Shown: one piece after another, positions 22,701 to 31,360 of the stretch
Position numbering within the stretch: position 1 is the first letter of the stretch
Layout: the number at the start of each line of letters is the position of its first letter
NCBI RefSeq assembly: GCF_002836205.1
Contig: NZ_PJBE01000013.1
Location: 682,001-746,000, forward strand
Direction of reading: 5' to 3'
From: Shewanella sp. Choline-02u-19
GTDB taxonomy: Bacteria > Pseudomonadota > Gammaproteobacteria > Enterobacterales > Shewanellaceae
Length of the DNA: 64,000 bases
Position numbers and translations under genes: made by a program
Notes under the pieces: generated by a model
Seen by the model: only the letters and a program-made list of their open reading frames with translations
What the model was told of the DNA's origin: nothing
The model's database searches: none

Positions 22701-24778
22701 CTGCGGGTTTGACTCAGGTTTTTCAAGCCTCTGGAATATTCTCTGATGGCAGCAGCAAAGATTTGAGTCTCGAGTCTGCTTGGCAGAGTTCAGATATCTC
22801 TGTTGCCAGCGTTGAACGTGATGGGGAGGCAAGGGGTTACCGAGCCGGTGAGACAGTTGTTACGGCAAGCTATATCGGATTCAGTGATTCGTCAACACTC
22901 ACTGTGACCGACGCTGCGCTGAGTTATATTCAAGTGACACCAGTGAAGGTTAAAGTGGCTGCAGGCACCGAAGGGCAATTTGAAGCCAGAGCTTTCTATA
23001 CCGATGGTCACTCAGAGGATATAACTCTAGTCGCCAGCTGGACAAGCCTAGATCAAGCGATAGTTTATATCGGGACGGGTAGCTTGGATGGTGGTTTTGC
23101 TAATGCACTAAACGTCGGTAATACCCAAGTTAAAGCGCAGTACCTAGGCATGAGTTCCACGGCAGTAGTTGAGGTCACAGCCGCTGAACTGCTTGAGTTA
23201 ACCGTCACACCGCCGGACACTTCCGTATCTGCCGGACTGGATCAGCCTTATCAAGCATTTGCTCGTTTTTCTGACGGAAGCAGTAAAGAGGTAAGCCTCG
23301 AATCGAGTTGGCAAAGTAGCAAAACTGATATTGCTACAATCGATACAGCAGGCATAGCCCACACCCTTTACTCTGGTGTAACTGAGATCCAAGCCAGCTA
23401 TAAAACGTTAATGGCAGCGACTTCACTGTTTGTTAATGAGCCCATCTTGACTGAATTGCAGTTAACGCCAGTGACATCGACGGTGAATATCAATGAAACT
23501 CAGCAGTATATTCTAACCGCATTTTTCTCTGATGGATATTCAATCGATGTGAGCACCGCTGCAACATGGTCGATTACCGATGATAGCATTGCACATGTTG
23601 TGACATCAGGTTCAAAAGCTGGTCGTGTGACGGGGAATGCCCAAGGTCAAACCGGTATCAATGCGCAGTATTATGGCATGGATGCTCAGGCGGAAGTCAT
23701 AGTGAGTGACCTAGAATATTTGATGCTGAGTGTTGAACCTGCCGATAGCAAGGTGATTGTGGGCAAAACGACTCAACTTCAAGCCTTTGCTGTTTATCAA
23801 AATAGTGCCGGGATGATTACTCAAAAAGATGTCACAGACCAAAGCGATTGGAGGCCAGGAGACAGGAATAAAATTTCCATCGATCCCACTGGGCTTGTGC
23901 ACGGTATTGAAGCAGGTTTTTCCTATACTTTTGCCATGTTTCAGGGAGTTGAAGGTCAAGGAGCAATGACAGTCTTTGACCGTGAGGTTATAAGTCTTGA
24001 TGTTACTCCTGAAAACCTTGAAGTACCAGTGGGCACCAAGGGACGATATAAAGCTACGGCAACTATGTTTAATTTGGCAAAAGTCGATGTGACTGATAAA
24101 GCCACCTGGTCATCGAGTCAGCCTGATGTGATCCATATGGTGACGACCGGGACCGATGGTGGCACCGGCACAGCCAGGGCCGTAGGTCGTAGTGAAATTA
24201 CCGCACAATATGAGGGAGCGAGTGATCGGGTGACAACAACGGTTACCGAACCTGCATTTGAGTGGCTCGAAATTACACCTGGAGATGATGTGATCTTTGC
24301 CCAGTGGCCGTTTCAATATACTGCTATGGCTCATTTCTCCGATGGCAGCAGTGTTGATGTGACCTTAGATGCAAATTGGAAAAGTGATACCCCAAAAAAT
24401 ATTATTATACAAACAGGAAATTCACAAGCTGGTGAAGCCCTAGGCTCAGATTATAACGTCTCGGCCACCATTAGCGTGACCTATCAAGGCAAGGTTGATT
24501 CACGGCTGGTTTCGGTAGAGGAAAATATTGTGAAGAGTGTTGAAGTTAACCCAGCAGATATTTCAATGGCTTTAGGTAGTTCTCATGATGTAGAAGTCTG
24601 GGTTATCTATGCTAATGGAGAGGCTGACGATTATACGGCTTATGTTAAGTGGAGTAGTGATAACCCAGCTGTAGCCACGGCACATAAAAATCAAATTTCG
24701 GCACATTCAGCAGGTAGTGCCACAGTCACCGCTACATTTGACGGAGTATCCGGCTCGGCAGATGTGACCGTTAAATAA
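19787..24778 (+). CDS. Giant Ig-like (Big_2) repeat surface lipoprotein
   Basis: 1663-aa protein. The N-terminus is a lipoprotein signal with lipobox LLIAC (about residues 18-22), so the mature chain would be lipid-anchored. The remainder is about 18 repeats of 85-95 residues of the bacterial Ig-like group 2 type. Each begins with a LxVxPxxxxxxxG strand, continues YxAxAxFSDGSSxDVT, then ATWSSxD and a small-residue-rich G-x-T-x-I-x-A-x-Y/F strand, and closes with LTVTDA. Repeats 7, 9, 11 and 13 resemble each other, as do 6, 8, 10 and 12, which suggests growth by duplication of a two-domain unit. No enzymatic domain or C-terminal anchor is seen. It probably acts as an adhesin or surface stalk, coupled to the OmpA-like protein encoded just upstream. 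The region looks GC-richer than the rest of the island. Confidence 0.85.
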   Translation: MTFSKVVNTHFLLLLTFLLIACNGDNDGFPSSECGGPDTPCPAFAVALDITPQVNTLAVDTSDGYTAMATFSDGERKEVTEQVIWSSSEVVIADIAASGVARALTAGKTEIIATLELQAGGEVLSDSAELMVTDAAVIALTIEPAEAEVLVGMSKRYRAIALFADSHKQDVTDFSDWSVDDATIGSIVNQGERKGLATGLVPGVTSISAGYLTVSAEAQLAVLAAAADKLVINPENIIMPQGTSVQYQAYLILENGASIDVTEQSVWQSSMSITAAIDNEAVLTAQELGTTQVSASLKFADISLSDSTLATVVAPEITALTVSPAKVKYPVGTEGDYAAMAYYSDGSVVDVTRDAFWSVEDKQVVSLVAEGESGGHATALAPGVTEVYAEFQQVTAHGVAEVTSAVIESIEIFPIDFVTPVGIDVEYTARARFSDASVHDISLLGYWQSKESNVATIGMSGAKAGRAKALSPGVTDISIDYMGMNTRTSLTVTEAVVSGLQITPRDLQAPVGTQGQYQAIAYFTDGRSSDVTKQATWSSGNTGIISVITSGNKGGYATAYSVGKTGISASYAGLNVKTADNFRALNPSNPEAFASVTTSATVTDAVLMSLIISPTTAKIAAGNSQQYNLTGIFSDGSSKVLTTAASWQVDKTSVAQIDSHGLSLGLIAGDTKITASYLGIKATAELTVTDALIASLQVSPVKSSLALGYHQQQIATAFYSDGHSSDVTRLATWASDDSAVGEVVSSGIQAGYVSAKAVGDTLVRASFDGMTAYAELIVTDAILESVTLSPMIRTIAAGNTQQYQFIGIFSDGSNIDLTYVATWQSGTQDVATVNRKGLARSYIKGMSQISASYSGFSSVAELSVTNASITGLQVTPANSTVPKGTSGQYKAEAFYTDGHTSDVTQLATWSALDPGIINIVAVGISAGLAEATAVGGTKIQANYDGATAWTEITVTDVILETLVVSPARTTIAAGLTQVFQASGIFSDGSSKDLSLESAWQSSDISVASVERDGEARGYRAGETVVTASYIGFSDSSTLTVTDAALSYIQVTPVKVKVAAGTEGQFEARAFYTDGHSEDITLVASWTSLDQAIVYIGTGSLDGGFANALNVGNTQVKAQYLGMSSTAVVEVTAAELLELTVTPPDTSVSAGLDQPYQAFARFSDGSSKEVSLESSWQSSKTDIATIDTAGIAHTLYSGVTEIQASYKTLMAATSLFVNEPILTELQLTPVTSTVNINETQQYILTAFFSDGYSIDVSTAATWSITDDSIAHVVTSGSKAGRVTGNAQGQTGINAQYYGMDAQAEVIVSDLEYLMLSVEPADSKVIVGKTTQLQAFAVYQNSAGMITQKDVTDQSDWRPGDRNKISIDPTGLVHGIEAGFSYTFAMFQGVEGQGAMTVFDREVISLDVTPENLEVPVGTKGRYKATATMFNLAKVDVTDKATWSSSQPDVIHMVTTGTDGGTGTARAVGRSEITAQYEGASDRVTTTVTEPAFEWLEITPGDDVIFAQWPFQYTAMAHFSDGSSVDVTLDANWKSDTPKNIIIQTGNSQAGEALGSDYNVSATISVTYQGKVDSRLVSVEENIVKSVEVNPADISMALGSSHDVEVWVIYANGEADDYTAYVKWSSDNPAVATAHKNQISAHSAGSATVTATFDGVSGSADVTVK

Positions 24779-24867
24779 AAGACATTGTTCAAAAACAGCG
24801 TACTGTTAGTGAACACTAGGCATCCTGCCAAGAACTACCTTAGAAATCATTAGATTGTTAAACCAGC

Positions 24868-24893
24868 TTAAGCGGCTAGCGATAGCCGCTTAA
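24868..24893 (+). terminator. Terminator-like hairpin after the Ig-like lipoprotein
   Basis: An 11-bp stem (TTAAGCGGCTA with its complement) and a GCGA loop, followed by AAATAAAT and no clean T-run. It lies 90 bases after the stop codon. Confidence 0.5.
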
Positions 24894-25578
24894 AATAAAT
24901 CTAGCATTATCAACCAATTTAGATGGTATGAGTACCTCAAAACTTCAGCTGACGTTTTACCTTGTATGTCGTCGTACTGGCTTCTGAGAAACACCTGGTG
25001 ATTCAGTAAAACCGGATGAGATCCAGACTCTTTAAGGTGATCTGCTTGCGAGCATCGAGATTGGGGCGGAGTCTGCTATTAAATTCTCAATCAGCAAGCT
25101 GCACCGCGGAGCCTAATCGAGGCTTCGGTTGAGTGTATCGTTCACACGAGAACCGCTAAACTTATAAAGAAGTGAAGGGACACAAAGATGAAAAGGAGTT
25201 TCAATGAAACATTTGCAAAATGTTCGATTAAAATTTATCAAATCTGCCCTGCAGCCCTTAACTGGCCTCAAAAAATAAAATCCCTATAGCATAAAGTATA
25301 CCAATTAATCTGGATGTGGCAGCGGCCAAGTCCAACAAGCTATTTATGCCTTGCAAACTGCGCAACGCGAAAATACTAAGACGTTAAGTATTAGTGTCAT
25401 TCATCAGCTAATCTACTTATGACAAAACTCATAACAGCCTATTTTAACGACGTTACCAATACTAAGGTATAATTAAATCGAATAATCGTTATTCCGTTCA
25501 CTCTATTGCCCTAGTGGCACCCTTACAGCAAAATGCCGTCATTGAAATCAATATAAATTTAAACTCAACGGAGATAAT
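24894..25578. other. Intergenic region without a recognised gene
   Basis: About 690 bp separating the first surface operon from the second OmpA-like gene. One very short frame (25204-25278, 24 codons, behind AAAAGGAG) has a good ribosome site but no recognisable product. A stretch near 25309-25380 reads LDVAAAKSNKLFMPC and stops soon after; it may be debris of a transposase, which I could not confirm. The promoter of the gene at 25579 must lie in the final part. Confidence 0.35.
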
Positions 25579-26613
25579 ATGATGAACAAAACACTTATTG
25601 CACTTGCATTATTTGGCACCTGCGGATACGCCAATGCTGCAAATGTTGATAACACTTGGTACGTCGGCGCCGGTGCAGGTCAAAGCAACTACGAGTCAGT
25701 AGATGCAACAAGTCATTTAGGTGACGACAGTGATTTAGCCTGGAATGCTCTTGTCGGTTATCAACTAAACAAATACCTTGCCATTGAAGCTGGCTGGCAA
25801 GATCTTGGAACTAATGACGATACCCATTTATGGGGTGGATTAGATGGAAGCCAAGAAATAGACGTTGATGGCTTTACGCTTGGGGTTGTCGGTACCCTAC
25901 CACTGTCAGATAAATGGTTCTTAACTGGAGAAGCAGGCGCATATCAATACCACCTATCACATCAAATGAGTGCCAATCAATATGTCAGCGCGACAGACAC
26001 CGCACCTTACTTTGGTGCTGGCGTTGGCTACAACATTACAAACTCTTTGGCTATCTCAGCCAAGTACCGTCGCTTTGCGGACATAGATGAAACCGCTTGG
26101 AACACCGTAAATATGGATGCACAAACAGTAGGTTTACAGTTAACTTACCGCTTTGGAGTTAAAGCTGCGACAGCCACAGCAGTTGTCTTACCTGCTGTAA
26201 TCGATAAACAGACTAAACCTATGCCGCGCCCTAAGCCTGAGCCAAAGTATGAAATCCAAACCAATAGAAGCAGTGTTGTCGTGTTGTTTGGTTTTGACTC
26301 TACAACGCTGAGTAATGCTTCTAAAACCAAATTAGATCAAGTAATTCATCTTTCTAAGCAACAGGATCAAGATGTAATCTTGTTAAATGGTCAGTCAGAT
26401 AACCAAGGTGACAGCCAGTACAACCTTAAATTATCAGAAAAACGTGTTCAGCATGTTGAAGCCTATTTAACCTCTCATGGTGTTGAAGTTAATCGTATTG
26501 ATAAAGATGCGATAGGTGAACAAGATGCACATGCTAATACGGTTAAAGATCGTGCACTAGAACGTCGCGTAATTGTCACGCTAACAAGCCAACAAAAAGT
26601 ATTAGCATCTTAA
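25579..26613 (+). CDS. OmpA-family outer-membrane protein, second copy
   Basis: 344-aa paralogue of the protein encoded at 18705. Signal peptide (GYANA-ANV), eight-strand beta-barrel from WYVGAGAGQSNYES to TVGLQLTYRFG, a Pro/Lys linker (KPMPRPKPEPKYE), then the OmpA C-terminal domain (VLFGFDSTTLSNAS, LNGQSDNQGDSQYNLKLSEKR, ALERRVIVTL). In place of the usual TD dipeptide of GxTD there is QSDN, but the ligand Asp and the Arg of the ERRV motif are kept. A GGAG ribosome site is 6 bases before the ATG. Both barrels share the unit GYQLxxxxxxEAxxxDLG, so they arose from one ancestor, but base composition differs. Two LysR-type regulators follow. Confidence 0.83.
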   Translation: MMNKTLIALALFGTCGYANAANVDNTWYVGAGAGQSNYESVDATSHLGDDSDLAWNALVGYQLNKYLAIEAGWQDLGTNDDTHLWGGLDGSQEIDVDGFTLGVVGTLPLSDKWFLTGEAGAYQYHLSHQMSANQYVSATDTAPYFGAGVGYNITNSLAISAKYRRFADIDETAWNTVNMDAQTVGLQLTYRFGVKAATATAVVLPAVIDKQTKPMPRPKPEPKYEIQTNRSSVVVLFGFDSTTLSNASKTKLDQVIHLSKQQDQDVILLNGQSDNQGDSQYNLKLSEKRVQHVEAYLTSHGVEVNRIDKDAIGEQDAHANTVKDRALERRVIVTLTSQQKVLAS

Positions 26614-26917
26614 AACGTATATATTGGATAAGTATCATTAATAAGGATCCGTCTCTGCTAGAACTGCGGCGCAATACATTAGGAATCCCATAAGCTTATC
26701 AGTTAATGAACGTAAGGGTCGCCTAAATTAGGACCGTTAAGGTGCATTTTTACCAAAGACAGATAGGAGCAGGTACGCTTTTCAAAGCGCTAATGACAAG
26801 GATTGACATGAGCCAAGGATGGCTTTATTTACGCGATACAAATTCGTATAAACATAACCTATTCAAGCTGTAACTTATCGTTTATAGTCAAAATATCAAT
26901 AAGGAATAGGTAACATA
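26614..26917. other. Intergenic region before the LysR pair
   Basis: About 300 bp with no gene. It holds the promoter for the LysR operon and ends in an AAGGAATAGG ribosome site before the ATG at 26918. No clear terminator follows the OmpA-like gene. Confidence 0.35.
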
Positions 26918-27850
26918 ATGCTAACTCAGCTCAATCTTGAACGTCTGAAAAAGTGCGATCTAAACTTATTGCTTGCCCTTGCAGTCTTACTCAAAGAGGC
27001 TCACGTTTCTAATGCCGCCAAACAACTCGGTATATCTCAATCGGCAATGAGTCAAATGCTCAAACGTATACGAGTAATGTTTGCCGACCCTTTACTGCTT
27101 AAAAGTAATAACGGTATGACATTAACCAATAAAGCCCAGGCCATTGCAGTTGAGTTAACCCCGCTGCTGGACAAAACCGCGCGTATATTGGAAGCTGAGC
27201 ATTTTAGTCCAAAGACTGCGCAAGGCCGTATTCGCTTTATTATGAATGACGTAACAGCCCAGTTACTGATCGGCCCTTTGATTAAACATATCTCACTACT
27301 TGCCCCCGGTATAGAGCTTGAATATATCTCGCAAAGCTCCAATGGTTTCCAGCTACTTAGACGTGAAAAAGTTGATCTTGTTATTGGCTTCTATGACAAT
27401 ATACCCAGCCCTATCATTAGTGAAACAATAGGCTATGCACCTTGGCAAATGGTGACTCATAAAACAACTAATAAAAAAAATCTGCATGCCGATAAAAACG
27501 CAATAAAGTTATTACGCTACCAATTTCAAGAGCATAACCAACTGTATTCAATTGAAGCGCTGGAACACTTAGACGCAACGGATGCGGCATATGTGTTAAC
27601 AACCAACTCGTTAAGTGCATTAGTGTACGCATTGCAAACCAATAACACCGTCACTTTACTCCCTCATTTTGCCATGGATATTTTGCCTGAGAATGAGACC
27701 AAGAATTTTGATTGGTTAGGCTCGCCAATTAAGCTTGAATTAAAAATATGTTGGGATCGCCACCATAGAGCACCCGAGCTACTAGGATGGTTCAGACGAC
27801 AAATCATTACACTCATCCACCAACATTTTCCTTTAGAGCCTAAATTATGA
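26918..27850 (+). CDS. LysR-family transcriptional regulator
   Basis: 310-aa regulator. The N-terminal winged helix-turn-helix is visible in VSNAAKQLGISQSAMSQMLKRIRVMFADPLLL (about residues 30-63), the standard LysR DNA-binding segment. The remainder (about residues 95-300) is the effector-binding domain, with the pattern RIRFIMNDVTAQLLIGPLI and later DLVIGFYDNIP. The first residues LERLKKCDLNLLLALAVLLKEAHVS resemble NodD/LeuO-like LysR members, which begin with DLNLL. It overlaps the next LysR gene by 4 bases, so both are made together. Targets are unknown; the neighbouring OmpA-like gene is a plausible one. Confidence 0.88.
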   Translation: MLTQLNLERLKKCDLNLLLALAVLLKEAHVSNAAKQLGISQSAMSQMLKRIRVMFADPLLLKSNNGMTLTNKAQAIAVELTPLLDKTARILEAEHFSPKTAQGRIRFIMNDVTAQLLIGPLIKHISLLAPGIELEYISQSSNGFQLLRREKVDLVIGFYDNIPSPIISETIGYAPWQMVTHKTTNKKNLHADKNAIKLLRYQFQEHNQLYSIEALEHLDATDAAYVLTTNSLSALVYALQTNNTVTLLPHFAMDILPENETKNFDWLGSPIKLELKICWDRHHRAPELLGWFRRQIITLIHQHFPLEPKL

Positions 27851-28785
27851 ATCTAACAGACTTAAAAATTATTCAGCAAGCGGATCTTAACTTATTGCTT
27901 AGTTTAGCTATTCTAATTGAAGAGCAAAGTGTTTCTAAAAGTGCCGAAAGGCTTGATATTTCTCAGCCAGCTATGAGCCAAAATTTGAAAAAATTGCGCA
28001 GTGTCTTTAACGACCCATTGTTTGTTAAGCAAGGACAGGGAATTAAAGCTACAAGCAAAGCACTACGGCTATATAGCTCGTTGACTGAATGGTTACAGAT
28101 GAGTGATCGATTGATTTCACAGACCGCTTTTGATCCAATGGAAAGCCACGGGGTGATCAGAGTTGCCTTCATAGACAACCTGACTCAATCTATGATCCCT
28201 ATTATGCTTGATAAAATCCTTACATCTGCTCCCAATGTCGAGCTGGAGTTTGTTCATAAGCCTAGGGATGTATTTCCTCTTTTAGAATCTGGCGAGATAG
28301 ATATTGCTGCTGCAGGCACTAATACCCCACCCGCCAATATTCATGGCCGTCACATAAGTACTGACATATATTGCGCAGCCTATAGTTTCAACCACCCATT
28401 AGCAAAAATAAAACAACCGACTTTGGCACAGATTTTTGCCCATAACACTGCAGAATACTCTGCCTCTAACCTAGTTGAAACTGAGATCAATCTGATGGTT
28501 CTACAAAACCAACTACAACGTAGCATTACCTTTACCACTGGCTCTTTTTTAGTGTTGTTACAGGGCTTGTTAGCCGGTAAACATGTAGGTTTTTTGCCAC
28601 AAAGAATACTCATGTCAGAAAAATGGAGATCCCAGCTTAAAGGTGTTGTACTAGATGAATTACCTCAGATAAACAGCACCCTCTACTGGCATGCTAGAGT
28701 TCATAAAGACCCGTTAATCCAGTGGTTTAAAGACGAGTGCCTAGATATAGCCAACACGCTAAACCAGCAGAGTTATATTTTCTAG
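27847..28785 (+). CDS. LysR-family transcriptional regulator, tandem paralogue
   Basis: 312-aa regulator with the same plan as its upstream neighbour: DLNLLLSLAILIEEQSVSKSAERLDISQPAMSQNLKKLR at the N-terminus (about residues 14-52), then an effector domain with VIRVAFIDNLTQSMIPIML and GEIDIAAAGTNTPP. The two proteins are clearly homologous, mainly in the HTH, but diverged elsewhere. The ATG overlaps the upstream stop (ATGA), a sign of translational coupling and possibly of heteromer formation. An IS6-family element begins only 22 bases after the stop. Confidence 0.87.
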   Translation: MNLTDLKIIQQADLNLLLSLAILIEEQSVSKSAERLDISQPAMSQNLKKLRSVFNDPLFVKQGQGIKATSKALRLYSSLTEWLQMSDRLISQTAFDPMESHGVIRVAFIDNLTQSMIPIMLDKILTSAPNVELEFVHKPRDVFPLLESGEIDIAAAGTNTPPANIHGRHISTDIYCAAYSFNHPLAKIKQPTLAQIFAHNTAEYSASNLVETEINLMVLQNQLQRSITFTTGSFLVLLQGLLAGKHVGFLPQRILMSEKWRSQLKGVVLDELPQINSTLYWHARVHKDPLIQWFKDECLDIANTLNQQSYIF

Positions 28786-28807
28786 GCCAGCAACATAGAC
28801 TCACTCT

Positions 28808-29625
28808 GATTCTGTCGCAAACTGATGAGAAGGTTTATTATGGGCGATGCTCTTTTAACCAACTTAATCAATGTCACTTAACTTTTCGGGACGCCATTTA
28901 CCAACAGATATCATCATGCAAGCCCTTCGATATTATCTGGCTTACAAACTCAGTTATCGTGAAATAGAGGAAATATTTTCCAAACGAAATATCCATTTTG
29001 ACCACTCAACGCTAAACCGTTGGGTTATCAAATATGCACCGCAACTCGAAACGGTATTCAGGAAGAAAAAACGTCCGGTATCCGGCTCTTGGCGAATGGA
29101 TGAAACCTACATAAAAGTTAAAGGTCGCTGGGTTTACTATTATCGATCCGTGGATAAATACGGGGCTATTATTGATTTTTATTTGAGCGAAACCCGTGAT
29201 GAACTTGCTGCTCAGGCATTTTTAACAAAGCCATCAACCAACACGGTTTACCTGAAAAGGTTGTCATTGATAAAAGTGGTGCGAATGCAGCGGCATTAGA
29301 TCCCCTCAATATTAGACTTTGGTTGTCTGGTTACATGCTGTTTATGATTGAGGTTCTTGCCGTAAAATATTTGAATAACATTGTTGAGCAAAACCACCGA
29401 AAAGTGAAAGGTAAAATGCATCAATGTTTGGGGGGGAAGTCATGGGAAGGTGCCGGTTCGACACTCGCTGGCGTTGAGCTTTGGTCCATGATTAAGCAAG
29501 GGCAAATGAACACTTCTGAAAATATGACGCCATGAGAACAATTTTATTCTTTAGCGGCATAATTGTATCTGAGGGATCCTGCAACCTCAAACCATAGCAG
29601 CTAAATATCAGTTTGCGACAGAACC
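28808..29625 (+). mobile_element. IS6-family insertion sequence (defective)
   Basis: 818-bp element with inverted ends: ATTCTGTCGCAAACTGAT on the left (28809-28826) and GGTTCTGTCGCAAACTGAT read inward from 29625. Size, single DDE transposase and end sequence fit the IS6 family. The transposase is broken by a frameshift and a late stop. A partial second copy lies at 30238-30665 in the same orientation. Confidence 0.85.
28871..29562 (+). pseudogene. IS6-family transposase, frameshifted
   Basis: The first part (to about 29235) reads as an IS6 DDE transposase: zinc-ribbon-like/HTH N-terminus FSGRHLPTDIIMQALRYYL, HSTLNRWVIKYAPQLE, and the first catalytic Asp in WRMDETYIKVKGRW. A one-base loss in the T-run near 29219 moves the rest into another frame, where IDKSGANAAALDP, the VEQNHRKVKGKM motif and LAGVELWSMIKQGQ are still readable. 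A TGA replaces a tryptophan codon at about 29533, ten codons before the natural stop at 29560. Both lesions make it inactive. Confidence 0.85.
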
Positions 29626-29790
29626 GGAATTAGTTCAACCTCTCTTTAACGCCTCAAGAATAGGTGGATATTTTGCCGCTTCCGTCGCATAGCTCATAAG
29701 CCGTTGTAGCGCGATTCCCTTTAAGGCTTCGTTTACTCAGCGTCTCTGTTTTAAAAATCAAACAAGTGCAAATATTAAAGGCGATAAACT

Positions 29791-30225
29791 ATGTTAAGAA
29801 CAATATTATCGATAGTCGCATTAACACTTTTCTGTTCATTTAACACGGTCGCTAGCGAATGGACGAAAATAGCGACAAAAACAGTGAATTACAAAAGCGA
29901 GTTCGATAAGGTAGAGCCTATATTATTCATTAAAAGCCAAAATTTTAGTCATATAAAGCTCAAATGTATAAAAGGAATTGTCAATATTGAAAATTTAACT
30001 ATCACAATGTCCGATGGTTCCACAAAAAAACTAGAAACCTTAGGGGTTTTAATGAAAGGAATATCAACTCGTCCTTTTTTATTACCTGATGATGAGAATG
30101 TTAAATTTAAAAGCCTGGAAATGAATTACAAGAGTATTGGTAGTGTAAAAACTAATTTGTTGGGAATAAGTAAGAAAGGTAAAATTGAAGTTTGGGCAAA
30201 AAAGCGAACGATGAAAGAAGACTAA
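29791..30225 (+). CDS. Exported protein of unknown function, 144 aa
   Basis: Signal peptide (hydrophobic core IVALTLFCSF, cleavage near VAS-EWT), then about 120 residues with alternating strands, probably a small beta-sandwich: WTKIATKTVNYKSEFDKV, FSHIKLKCIKGIVNIENLTITMSDGS and IEVWAKK at the end. The general pattern recalls DUF2541-like periplasmic proteins, but I would not assign it. A weak ribosome site (AAAGGCGATAA) precedes the ATG. The gene lies between two directly repeated IS6-type copies, the arrangement in which IS6 elements can carry passenger genes. Confidence 0.6.
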   Translation: MLRTILSIVALTLFCSFNTVASEWTKIATKTVNYKSEFDKVEPILFIKSQNFSHIKLKCIKGIVNIENLTITMSDGSTKKLETLGVLMKGISTRPFLLPDDENVKFKSLEMNYKSIGSVKTNLLGISKKGKIEVWAKKRTMKED

Positions 30226-30237
30226 CGTATTATTAAT

Positions 30238-30665
30238 GGTTCTGTCGCAAAGTGTGACGACACAAGCTAAGAAGTTGATGATAGTCAAACATTAACTTTG
30301 CGACATTATCTAAAAGTGGTGCGAATGCAGCGGCATTAAATACCATCAATATTAGACTTTGGTTGTCTGGTTACATGCTGTTTATGATTGAGGTTCTTGC
30401 CGTAAAATATTTGAATAATATTGTTGAGCAAAACCACCGAAAAGTGAAAGGTAAAATGCATCAATATTTGGGGTGGAAGTCATGGGAAGGTGCCGGTTTG
30501 ACACTCGCTGGCGTTGAGCTTTGATCCATTATTAAGCAAGGGCAAATGAACACTTCTGAAAATATGACCGCATGGGAACAATTTTATTTTTTAGCGGCAT
30601 AATTGTATCTGAGGGATCCTGCAACCTCAAACCATAGCAGCTAAATATCAGTTTTCGCCAGAACC
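30238..30665 (+). mobile_element. Internally deleted second IS6-family copy
   Basis: Left end GGTTCTGTCGCAAAGT at 30238, then about 70 bases with another end-like sequence (AACTTTGCGACA near 30294), then about 355 bases nearly identical to 29271-29625 covering the transposase C-terminus. In this copy the tryptophan stop at the C-terminus is not present, but another TGA has replaced the Trp of VELW. The right end is degraded (GTTTTCGCCAGAACC). It ends inside an IS110-family fragment. Confidence 0.75.
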
Positions 30666-30838
30666 TTAGACATTCCACAAGCTTCGAATACGATGGCTGA
30701 GTTGGCCAGCCAATCGATAAATTCATTCGGTGTCATTTCAGTATTTGAGTGCACCTTGTTATTTGTGAAAACACAAACTTGAATCACATTTTTAGCCAGG
30801 TCAACGCCAATAATAGTACCTTTTATTTTTGACTCCAA
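30666..30838 (-). pseudogene. IS110-family transposase N-terminal fragment
   Basis: About 58 codons read MESKIKGTIIGVDLAKNVIQ and continue to VFEACGMSK. GVDLAK is the DEDD catalytic start of IS110-type transposases and VFEACG the next conserved block, though the residues between them are shortened. The frame then runs into the inverted end of the IS6 fragment, so the rest of the transposase is lost. Confidence 0.8.
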
Positions 30839-30899
30839 AATCTTGTGAAAATTGAGATATAACGTAACTGATTAGAGAGTGGGGAGTCCTATTATCTAA

Positions 30900-31360
30900 C
30901 CTGACATTGCGTGACATAAGGAACACGGTAAGCCTGTATCTCTCCCATTGGGAAAGGTGTCTGCGAGGGTAGCCGATAGTGGTGCAGGTAAAGGAGGCTG
31001 GAGAAAGCCAAAGCTGAGTGCAATGATGCAGATACAGACTTATGTCTGGCGCGAAAGTGAACCCACTTCTAGCTGGTCTCCCGTTGCAAGAAAGTTTGGA
31101 GAACTTTCTTAATGGAGAAACGCAAATGATGACTTTAACTGAAGTTAGTGCCTCTCCTTAGATTTGCTCAATGACAATCCAAAGATTGGAAAGTCATAGA
31201 GCAGAAAGTATCAAAGCTTCAAGTTAGTATTGTAAAGGTCCCCTTTGCGGTTACCGGGTAGCATTGTACGCCTTTGTGGAGGCTTGAGTCGTATGCAGTG
31301 AAAATTGCACGTACGGTTCTTAGGAGAGCGGCACTTGGCAACAGGTGTCACTTATCCGAC
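30900..31360 (+). mobile_element. Group II intron remnant lacking its reverse transcriptase
   Basis: The 5' part (from about 30900, CCTGACATTGCG) matches the ribozyme and leader of the complete intron at 36443-38598, up to the beginning of its ORF (AAGGAG...ATGATG followed by a few matching codons, near 31127-31160). Then nearly the entire reverse transcriptase is missing, and the 3' ribozyme resumes with a 34-nt domain V (31286-31319, containing GCAGTGAAAATTGCAC) and a domain VI-like stem ending CCGAC at 31360. The first part of domain I is also absent. It is a deletion derivative of the same intron type. Confidence 0.75.

Noticed and set aside
25300..25400. IS110-like transposase fragment (LDVAAAKSNKLF)
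   Set aside because: Only a few residues resemble the family and the frame closes at once; too little to call.
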